DNA of 64,000 bases from Chrysaora quinquecirrha (Eukaryota > Cnidaria > Scyphozoa > Semaeostomeae > Pelagiidae), in NCBI GenBank assembly GCA_014526335.1, contig JACTAT010000014.1, positions 7,546,659 through 7,610,658 of the forward strand, in the 5' to 3' direction. Of this stretch, positions 25,801 through 36,800 are shown in pieces. The first letter of the stretch is position 1, and each line of letters opens with the position of its first letter. The notes below the pieces were generated by a model. It was given only the letters and a program-made list of their open reading frames with translations. It was not told where the DNA came from and did not search any database. A program made the position numbers and the translations under genes.

Positions 25801-28800
25801 TGCTACCAAATACCCGCTAAATAGCATCTAGGGGATAAATAAAGTGTTTTTCTATCACTTTAGGTCCAATAAAGTGGAAAAATATCCCTCAAAAATCGCC
25901 AAAAGGCAAGTCTATAGCCTTGCTAAATGGCCAAAATCGGCCAAAATAAGGGTTTTGAAAACTTATTTTTTCTTCAAAATAATAACTAAATCCTACCAAA
26001 TACCCGCTAAATAGCATCTAGGAGGCAATTAAAGTGTTTTTCTAGCAATTTATGTCCAATTAAGTGGAAAAATATCCCTCAAAAATCGCCAAAAGGCAAG
26101 TCTATAGCCTTGCCAAATTGGCAAAAATCGGCCAAAATAAGGGTTTTGAAAACTTATTTTTTCTTCAAAATAATTACTAAATGCTACCAAATACCCCTGA
26201 ATAGCATCTAGGGGTAAATAAAGTGTTTTTCTATCAATTTAGGTCGAATAAAGTTGAAAAAATGTCCCTCAAAATATCGCCAAAAAGGCAAGTCTATAGC
26301 CTTGCTAAATGGCCAAAAATCGGCCAAAATAAGGGGTTTTGAAAACTTATTTTTTTCTTCAAAAATAATAACTAAATCCTACCAAATACCCGCTAAATAG
26401 CATCTAAAGGGAAATTAAAGTGTTTTTCTAGCAATTTAGGTCCAATAAAGTGGAAAAAATATCCCTCAAAAATCGGCAAAAGGCAAGTCTATAGCCTTGC
26501 TAAATGGCCAAAATCTGCCAAAATAAGGGTTTTGAAAAATTATTTTTTCTTCAAAATAATAACTAAATCCTACCAAATACCCGCTAAATAGCATCTAGGG
26601 GTAAATAAAGTGTTTTTCTATCAATTTAGGTCCAATAATGTGGAAAAAATATCCCTCAAAAATCGCTAAAAGGCAAGTCTATAGCCTTGCTAAATGGCCA
26701 AAAATCAGCCAAAATAAGGGCTTTTGAAAACTTATTTTTTTCTTCAAAAATAATAACTAAATCCTACCAAATACCCGCTAAATAGCATCTAGGGGGTAAT
26801 TAAAGTGTTTTTCTATCAATTTAGGTACATTTAAAAGGAAAAAATATCCCTCAAAAAATCGCCAAAAAAGCAAGTCTATAGCCTTGCTAAATTGGCAAAA
26901 ATCGGCAACAATAAGGGGTTTTGAAAACTAATTTTTTTCTTTGAAAATGATAACTAAATCCTACCAAATACCCCCTAAATAGCACCTAGGGGGTAAATAA
27001 AGTGTTTTTTTATCAATTTAGGTCGAATAAAGTGGAAAAAATATCCCTCAAAAGATCGCCAAAAAGGCAAGTCTATAGCCTTGCTAAATGGCCAAAAATC
27101 GGCCAAAATAAGGGTTTTGAAAACTTATTTTTTTCTTCAAAAATAATAACTAAATCCTACCAAATACCCGCTAAACAGCATCTAGGGGGTAAATAAAGTG
27201 TTTTTCTATCAATTTAGGTCCAATAAAGTGGAAAAAATATCCCTCAAAAAATCGCCAAAAGGCAAGTCTATAGCCTTGCTAAATGGCCAAAAATGGGCCA
27301 AAATAAGGGTTTTGAAAACTTATTTTTTCTTCAAAATAATAACTAAATCCTACCAAATACCCGCTAAATAGCATCTAGGGGCAATTAAAGTGTTTTTCTA
27401 TCAATTTAGGTCCAATAAAGTGCAAAAAATATCCCTCAAAAAATCGCCAAAAAGGCAAGTCTATAGCCTTGCTAAATGGCCAAAAATCGGCCAAAATGAG
27501 GGGTTTTGAAAACGTATTTTTTTCTTCAAAAATAAAACTAAATCCTACCAAATACCCGCTCAATAGCATCTAGGGGATAAATAAATTGTTTTTCTATCAA
27601 TTTAGGTCGAATAATGTGGAAAAAATATCCCTCAAAAAATCGCTAAAAGGGTAAGTCCATAGCCTTGCTAAATGGCCAAAAATCAGCCAAAATAAGGGCT
27701 TTTGAAAACTTATTTTTTTCTTCAAAAATAATAACTAAATCCTACCAAATACCCGCTAAATAGCATCTAGGGGGTAATTAAAGTGTTTTTCTATCAATTT
27801 AGGTACATTTAAAAGGAAAAAATATCCCTCAAAAAATCGCCAAAAAAGCAAGTCTATAGCCTTGCTAAATTGGCAAAAATCGGCAACAATAAGGGGTTTT
27901 GAAAACTAATTTTTTTCTTTGAAAATGATAACTAAATCCTACCAAATACCCCCTAAATAGCCCTAAATAGCATCCCTCAAAAATAGGCAAGGGCTAAATG
28001 GCCAAAAATCGGCCAAAAAAGTGAAAACTTATTTTTTTCTTCAAAATTTTCCTATCAATTTAGGTCAATTTAGGAATAAAGTGGAAAAATATGCCTCAAA
28101 AAATCGCCAAAAAGGCAAGTCTATAGCCTTGCTAAATGGCCAAAAATCGGCCAAAATAAGAGGTTTTGAAAACTTAATTTTTTCTTCAAAAATAATAACT
28201 AAATCCTACCAAATACCCGCTAAATAGCATCTAGGGGGTAAATAAAAGTGTTTTTCTATCAATTTAGGTCCAATAAAGTGGAAAAAATATCCCTCAAAAA
28301 ATCGCCAAAAAGGCAAGTCTATAGCCTTGCTAAATGGCCAAAAATGGGCCAAAATAAGGGGCTTTGAAAACTAATTTTTTTCTTCAAAAATAATAACTAA
28401 ATCCTACCAAATACCCGCTAAATAGCATCTAGGGGGCAAATAAAGTGTTTTTCTATCAATTTAGGTCCAATAAAGTGGAAAACATATCCCTCAAAAAATC
28501 GCCAAAAAGGCAAGTCTATAGCCTTGCCAAATTGGCAAAAATCGGCCAAAATAAGGGTTTTGAAAACTTATTTTTTCTTCAAAATAATTAACTAAATGCT
28601 ACCAAATACCCACTAAATAGCATCTAGGGATAAATAACGTGTTTTTCTATCAATTTAGGTCCAATTAAGTGGAAAAATATCCCTCAAAAATCGCCAAAAG
28701 GCAAGTCTATAGCCTTGCTAAATGGCCAAAAATCGGCCAAAAAAGGGTTTTGAAAACTTATTTTTTCTTCAAAATAATAACTAAATCCTACCAAATACCC

Positions 28801-30287
28801 GCTAAATAGCATCTAGGGGGTAAATAAAGTGTTTTTCTATCAATTTAGGTCCAATAAAGTGGAAAAATATCCCTCAAAAATCGCCAAAAGGCAAGTCTAT
28901 AGCCTTGCTAAATCGCCAAAAATCGGCCAAAATAAGGGGTTTTGAAAACTTATTTTTTCTTCAAAAATAATAACTAAATCCTACCAAATACCCGCTAAAT
29001 AGCATCTAGGGGGCAAATAAAGTGTTTTTCTATCAATTTAGGTCCAATTAAGTGGAAAAATATCCTCAAAAATCGCCAAAAGGCAAGTCTATAGCCTTGC
29101 TAAATTGGCAAAAGTCGGCCAAAATAAGGGGTTTTGAAAACTTATTTTTTTCTTCAAAAATAGTGATTATATCCCACCAGATACCCACTAAAGAGCCTCT
29201 AGAGTGTAAATAAAGTGTTTTTCTATCAATTTGGACCAATTTAGTGGAAAAATTCCCTCAAAAATCGCCAAAAAGCAAGTCTATAGCCTTACTAAATGGC
29301 AAAAATCGGCCAAAATAAGGGGTTTTGAAAACTTATTTTTTCTTCAAAATAGTTATTATATCCACCGGATACCCACTAAAGAGCATCTAGGAGGTAAATA
29401 AAGTGTTTTTCATTGATTTGGACCAAATTTAGCAGAAAAATTCCTCAAAAATCGCCAAACAAGCAAGTCTATAGCCTTACTAAATGGCCAAAAATCGGCC
29501 AAAATCAGGGGTTTTGAAAACTGCCTTTTTCTTCAAAATAGGTATTATATCCCACCAGAAACCCACTAAAGAGCCTCTAGGAGGTAAATAAAGTGTTTTT
29601 CTATTGATTTGGGCCAAATTTAGGGAAAAATATCCCTCAAAAATCGACAAAAAGCAAGTGTATAGCCTTACTAAATGGCCAAAAATCGGCCAAATTAAGG
29701 GTTTTGAAAACTTATTTTTTCTTCAAAAATAGTTATTATATCCCACCAGATACCCACTAAAGAGCCTCTAGGAGGTACATAAAGTGTTTTTCCATTGATT
29801 TGGACCAAATTTAGTGGAAAAATATCCTCAAAAATCGCCAAAAAAGCAAGTCTATAGCCTTACTAAATGGCAAAATTGGCCAAAATAAGGGTTTTGAAAA
29901 CTGCCTTTTTCTTCAAAATAGTTATTATAACCCACCAGATACCCCTTAAAGAGCCTCTAGGGGGTAAATAAAGTGTTTTTCTATCGATTTGGACCAAATT
30001 TAGCAGAAAAAATTCCCCTCAAAAAATTGCCAAAAAAGCAAGTCTACAGCCTTACTAAATGGCAAAAAATCGGCAAAAATCAGGGGTTTTGAAAACTGCC
30101 TTTTTTCTTCAAAAATAGTTAGTAAATCCTAGCAGACACCTCCGAAACAGTCTCTAGGGCTAAATAAAGTGCTTTTCTGTCAAATTAGGTCCAATTTTGG
30201 AGACAAAGTTCCCCCAAAAATCATAAAAATGCAAGTCTTTAGCCTTCCCAGATGGCTAAAACTCGGAGAAAATCAGAAAAACTTCCC
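22900..30287. repeat. Tandem satellite array, ~197-bp monomer (right block), decaying at its right edge
   Basis: Same monomer and orientation as the left block, about 38 copies. A stretch around 23690-24050 closely matches 17640-18050, including the GGGGTTTGAAAA variant, so the two blocks share higher-order units. Broken or scrambled monomers occur at 24395-24480, 24625-24665, 25005-25110 and 27950-28080. From about 29150 monomers diverge (TATATCCCACCAGATACCCACTAAAGAG type) and the last recognisable one ends near 30287. Confidence 0.96.
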
Positions 30288-30746
30288 CTCCGGAAATTAC
30301 TGATGTTGTATTTGAGGTTGCAACAAGCTATTAGGCTTCGAGTAATAAAGAATGGATGCAAGGTAAGTTAAGAAAACTTAGCAAAGTCAGACAACAAAAA
30401 AGGAAAAATTTGACCTCCATTCAGCAATTTTTTCTCAGAATATGATTATAGTTATTGTATATCAATAAAAGTTTACAGGCATTTTAACAATTGAAGATGA
30501 TGCAGATATAAGTCTACAATCCTTCACAAAATATATTGAAACTTTTGTACTTTATGACTGAGGCAAGAGGTAGGGTCTTCAAGATTGACAAAAAATAAAG
30601 CCCTTTTAGAAACAAAACCACTACGAATGTACACACAAAACTGGCTGATACATTAATCAATAAACTTAGAATTTAATTCGAAGAGAAATTAGAAAGAGAG
30701 TCTGCAGTTCTTATTTTGAGCCAAAACATTATATCATTTTCACAGA
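30288..30746. other. Unique AT-rich sequence between satellite and GUK1 3' end
   Basis: The satellite has ended and no retained ORF, RNA gene or repeat is evident. It lies just downstream of the GUK1 polyadenylation signal on the minus strand and so separates the array edge from the first host gene. Confidence 0.5.
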
Positions 30747-30752
30747 TTTATT
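30747..30752 (-). terminator. GUK1: Candidate GUK1 polyadenylation signal AATAAA
   Basis: On the minus strand AATAAA lies about 110 nt past the predicted GUK1 stop codon, in AT-rich DNA. It is the first canonical hexamer I see after the stop. The assignment depends on the last-exon call. Confidence 0.5.
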
Positions 30753-30858
30753 AGAAAGTAAAAATAAATAACTACATTATTTCCATGTCCATCTACCTCA
30801 AATCTTCTGATTTTAAATCAAAAGTGCTTTTTCTGGAATTTACCAATAAACCAAAATT

Positions 30859-33800
30859 TCAAGATAAACGAATTATTTCCTGCAAGAAAAAAGAAATTCA
30901 AAAATAAGAACAACCTAGCTAAATGTAACGAATGGCGTAACAGCTCTATTAAGACCCCTCTTTTAAGCCCCCTATCTCAAATAAGCCTATTAAGCCACCC
31001 TCTTTCAAATAAAAACTTGAAAACTTCACTTTTTTTCTGTGACTCAATAATGAGTTTGATATTCCAAACTTCTGTCTTAGAACTACTAATAGATTCTTTG
31101 TAATTACGAAGTTCATGCGCTATAAAGTTTAAAACTTTCTAAAAGCATTCTTTCCTTTCATTACAAAAAATTGGTAACTAGAATCGAAGAAAATAACCTC
31201 CAGAAGTAAACCCAGTTTTGACGAGTTTCGTCAAAAAGGCAAGGAGCAGTACAGGGCTACACATGGTCTATCCGGGGAAGGTCAAGGTAAAACGGCGCCT
31301 ATTGCTAGGCCAGTCGCTAGGATCTCAGAAGTAGATGAGCTGATGAGACTTCGACACTTGCTGTGACGCTACCGTGGCTGGGGCTACACCCCGACCTTGC
31401 TTAGGCCCTGCCTAAACGATGATAAATTGTTTGATAAACATTTGAAATTTGCTTATACAAAAAATGTTTATCCGTAAGCCACGTCGAAAAACATCGTTTG
31501 ACAAGCAAACATAACAAAATTTGTAGCCTGATGTTTTTGAAAAAGTTGAAAAACATTTTTTGCTTGACGCAAACAAAAAATTTTGGATAAGCAATGTTTT
31601 TTGGTGTGGCCAAACGGTCAAACATTTTGCTTCACAAGCAAATCACAAATGTTGGACTAACAGTGTTTGATAGTTTGGCCGGGGCCTAAGCTCTTGACAC
31701 CTCGAGCTAGCTGGATTGACTTAGACGCCACAGAACCTTCGAGAAATCAAGTCACGTATAAGAACCAGAACTTACACCGAGCTAAATTACATGTGCGTAA
31801 TCTTTTCTCTCGTGCCAATGTGCCAAAATAAAAATAAAACAAAAAACAAACCATTACCTTGTTTATAATTGTTTTGAATTCTTCATACGCTCGGTCTAAA
31901 TCATCATTCACTAATACATAATCATATGAACCAGGTGTTTCAGCTAAAATTGAACATAAAGCAAGGTTGACAATAAAAAGAAACGCAAGAAACGAATTTC
32001 ACACATTTCACATCTGCAATCGTAATGATTGATCTCATGCAACAAGTGGCAAATTTTGGATATTAAATAAATTGGACTGAAACTTTCAGGGTAATTTTAA
32101 ATGGCTGTGAAAGGAATAAAATCATTGAAATTTTTTCTGGGGATATAGTGGGGCCAATTTCAATCATTTATCCCCCAGAACGATAACTAGTCCTGGCAGC
32201 TGCCACCTTAACTAAACTCAGTTGTTACTATGGCCTCAGAAAAACAACAAGCCTAATTCTTAAGGAATAAGCATCAACTCTACCATTCTTAGGTCTTTAG
32301 CTCTAAGCAAGTAAACTTTTCTATTCCTGATTATTGTATAATCTTTGCGAGTTAAAGAGATTTAAAAGTTGCCTAAAAACCACCCCAGATATCGTATGTG
32401 CAGTACAGCGGTGGTCGTGCAGTACAGCGGTGGTTGTGCAGTACAGTGGTGGTTGTACAGTACAGCGGAGGGATATTATCAGTACAGCGGAGGGATATCA
32501 TCAGTACAGCGGAGGGATACCATCAGTACAGCGGTGGATGTTCAGTACAGCGGAGGGATATTATCAGTACAGCGGAGGGATATTACCAGTACAGCGGAGG
32601 GATATCATCAGTACAGCGGAGGGATACCATCAGTACAGCGGTGGATGTTCAGTACAGCGGTGGGCTAATATCCCTCCTCTGTACGTACTGCACAACCACC
32701 GCTGTATTACACAACCACCGCTGTACTCCACATACGTTATCCGGGGTGAAAACGCAAACAGTTTAAGAAATTTCTTACCATAAGCGAATTCCTCACGTGA
32801 CGTTGCTAATCTTTTTTGTATTGCTTCTTCTTTTTCTGTACCTCTTCCTCTCAATCTTTTTTCCTGCGACAAAATTGAAGGTTTAATTTACTGAGTAACA
32901 CTTAATGTTCTTTTATCATTGTTAGCATTGCTTTACTTGACATTACATTACGTTACTTCACTTTACTTTGCTTTACCTCACGCTTTTTTACGTTACTTTT
33001 ATTTACTTTACCTTCACTTAACTGTGGTTTACTTTACTTTAGATTATACCTTACTTTACTTTACTTTACTTCACTCTTTACTTCAATTTACTTTACTCTA
33101 CTTTGCTTTACTTAGCTTTTACTTAACTCTGCCTTTCTTTACTTTTACTTTACTTTACTTTACTTTGCTTTACTCTATTTTACTTTCCTTAATTTTACAT
33201 TCGCTTTACTTTAAGTTAACTTAACTAACTTTATACCTATATCTTCACTTTACTTTAAGTTACTTTCACTTTCAATTACCTTCCCTTGACTATACTTTGC
33301 TCTACATTATTTTAGTTTTTCCGATCGTGGCGAGAATTTTTGAACATGTTTGTCGCCATTTCAAGCAAAAAGGCACACGTACTATTTTTTCAATAAAATA
33401 TTTTATCGCCAATAACTTACCAATTCTTCTAAACTGGGAGGTTTTACAAATAACAGCAGACAATCGAGATCTGTGTCTTTGACACTCATGACACCCTAAA
33501 ATGAAATAATCAGCTTTTATGAAATAGTCCTTCTCAACTAAAGACCTTGCTTTTAAAAGTTTTGAAAACTTCTTCATAGAAATATTTTGACTTCATCCAG
33601 ATCTGGCACAAGTACCTAAGTTTTCGTGTTGAGGCATATTATTGTCTTAACGCTTGAGGCAAAATTTTGCCTTAATGTGCTGAGGCATATGTTTGCTCTA
33701 GTCTTAATGAACACTGTTGATTTTATAGCAATGAATTTTGAAATCATATTCCCTGTAAATATAATTATTAGTCAACACACCTGACGGTCTATATCCAAAA

Positions 33801-36800
33801 TGCATATTTGTCCTTGCTTAAAAACTTCGTCCACTGATTTTTTACTAGAAAAATGGAAAATTTCAGTAGTAAATTCTGCAAAAACAATCTGGCTAACAAC
33901 CATGATATGCAACAAATATTAAACAAAGTAAAAACATGATGTTTCTATGTTTAATCATTATAGTAATATATTGAATACGGTAAAAGCTCTGTTAAACCCC
34001 CTCACTCTTTTTAGCCCCCTCTCTATTAAGCCCCTCTTTTTCAAGTGAAAATTTGAAATAAACCCCTCCTCTCTATTAAGCCCCCCCTCTTATCTTGGCC
34101 ACCTGAAAGTTCAGTAGTAACATACGAAATTAAATGAAATTAAGTTGTAACGTGCTCGATATCCAAAACTTGTGTCTTAAAACAACTAATAACTACTTAG
34201 TTACTACAAATTTCATGTGATCTAAGGTTAAAACTTTCTTTTATAGTTCATTTTTTAATGTCTGTAGCATTCATCTTGACAGACAGAACAAAATATGCTA
34301 AATAATTTATTAAGCCACCACCCTCTTATAAGCCCCCTCTCTAATAAGCCCCCCTCAAAAACTTCCAAAATTTAATTAGCCCCCCAGGGACTAAATAGAG
34401 CTTTTATGGTAGGCAAGTCTTACCTGGTGCCATATAAGTTATGACTGAATTCTGCATGCTCAATAAATTCACCAGCATGAATTCCTCTCAGCATGTCTTC
34501 TTTGGTTGAATAGTGATAATCTAAACATATTAAAACAAGACGGTCAATACTATGCCCATGACGAGAAATTTAAATGAAAATAAAAAAGTGCCCAGTTTCT
34601 CTCTAAATTCTCCCCTCAATGGTCTCTGCTGAGTTTGGGGGGATGGCTTACATGTGAAAGGGGCTTTTAACAAATTAGCAGAGATGTAACAGATAGTTGA
34701 ATGTTGCAGTACACTTTAAAACAAATTCATAAGGCTTTATGGTTTACCTCAGTGTCCTTGACAACAATTACTGTAATTTTTAAATATTTGACTATTTCTT
34801 TTATTATATTGTATGTTTAGTCTATACTTAAAACTATTACATGTAAAATTGTTGTTGAATTAAATGGATTTGATTTGATTTGATTTGATTTGGAGGCAGT
34901 GGTTTTCTAATGACTTAGAGTATGTGCTCCTACCTTTGGAATGTTTCTGGATACCTCCAATAGAAAACTGGGGATATAAAAGATGACATATGATGTATAC
35001 CATTTTAAGGAAAAGAAAATGCTGTCTAGCAATGATTGGCAATCAGCCTTTGCAATTCAGGCATGAGCATTGAAAGATTGTTGCCATCCCCCTATTAGAA
35101 AGAAATTATATTTTGTGTCTGTGCCAACAGTCTAGACTGGCATCAGCTCTCCATTAAGAAATATTAAGATTACTTACAACCTGTAAATAAATAAAGTATT
35201 TGCACCCACCTTTTCCATCAATCTCTCCTGGTCTTGGTTGCCTAGATGTATCTGCAAAGCAATGCAGTAGACATTAGTTATCTAGAACCAAAGATCACAG
35301 TCTTCCTCATAACTGTGTATTACAACATGCAAGACGAATAATTTTGACCCATAGTTTTTTTATAAAAGAAAGATAAACTTTACACGCAAGAAATGTAAGT
35401 CTTAACTTTCTTACAAGTTTATGCTTGGATTCTATTCACCCCTTGATTAATAACAATGGAGAATTCACAGACCCCATTGACAATGATTGCATGCCCTTTT
35501 ATCTAGATGGCGGACCTCTCGTTCCAGATTGCTGATCCCTTGATAGAGCAAGGAGATCGTGTGGATCGAGGGGTCTATCGCTGACCTCAAGATCAAAAAA
35601 GCTCTATCGAGACATCCTCGATAACCGATCAGGCCTCGTCTTTTAAGGCGGGAGATCGCCCACGCCTGCCTCGTCACTCCCCTTGAATGCTCGAGACAAG
35701 CTGTCATCGCTCCCCTCGATATCAAATAACCAAAAAATCCGCCCGCCTTCACTTTTCTTTCCTGGTTACCAGACAGACAGGAAATCTCCCCCATTAATCT
35801 TTAAATAGACTAACCTCCTTGTCATTTTGGAATTTCTCTGTATTTAGTTGGGTTGACGACTTTTTAAATAAGTGTTTTTCTCGTTAAAACTTTGTTTTCT
35901 TCTGTTTAATACTGTATTATACCCCTCAACAGCCTCTTAAGCAAGATAAAAAACCGCCCGCCTGACTTTTTTGAGGGGAGCAATTATCACCCACCTACTA
36001 AAATCTTCCTGGCAAGGCCTGACCGATCATAGAGAGCATCACGCTTGATTTAGCAAATTTATGTTAGACCATGCAATAGCAGGATTGTAGAAGGAAATAT
36101 GTTTAAAAAGAGCAAAATCTTACGTGATACACTGAATCCAAATCTGTTTGGATATTCACTCATAAGCCTTTTAATCAAAGTGGATTTTCCACATCCACTG
36201 GGTCCAGAGAGAACAAGTGATCTTGGCACAGGCATGGCTACAAAAAATATAAACAGAGGCTGTTAGATAAACGTTATTGAAGGATTGATTTTAAGTTAAT
36301 AGCCTTTGAGCAGTATAAAATTCCAAAATTGCAAGAAACAGCAGAAACTTTTTTGGACAAACTCAAAAGCTTTTTTCTTCTGACACTCCTCAGAGTATAA
36401 ACATTAGAAAATGATGGAAAGATTTGAAAAAGGCAGATTATACTGAGATGCAGATCGAAAAGTACCAATCAGGAAGGGAGGCTGGATTGGTATTGTTGTT
36501 CAAACACCAACTAGCTTGCCGGATACAGCGGGAACATCAATAGAGCTATTTGAAGGGTCCAAGTAAGAAAAGGAACTCTTTCTGACTTTCTGTCTAAACA
36601 GAATGAATCTTTTGGTTTTGATGAAATGGAAAGATTCCAAAACCCCTAAGTGAAACAAAGATCTTGCTTTGCCAATGATTTTAAAACAATCCTCGCTACA
36701 ATTTTCTACACAATTTGGGTTATCGAGTAAGTGTTTGGATCATGATTGGAGCCAGGTTGTCATTTGGACCCATGGGGTGGTTGCTCTCTTTGCTGAAAAT

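Noticed and set aside
1..30287. CENP-B box within the satellite
   Set aside because: I looked for the YTTCGTTGGAARCGGGA core and saw no close match in the monomer.
35465..35794. 109-codon minus ORF in GUK1 intron 2
   Set aside because: No recognised domain, no splice partner, and it lies in repeat-like GCCCGCC-containing sequence within a GUK1 intron.
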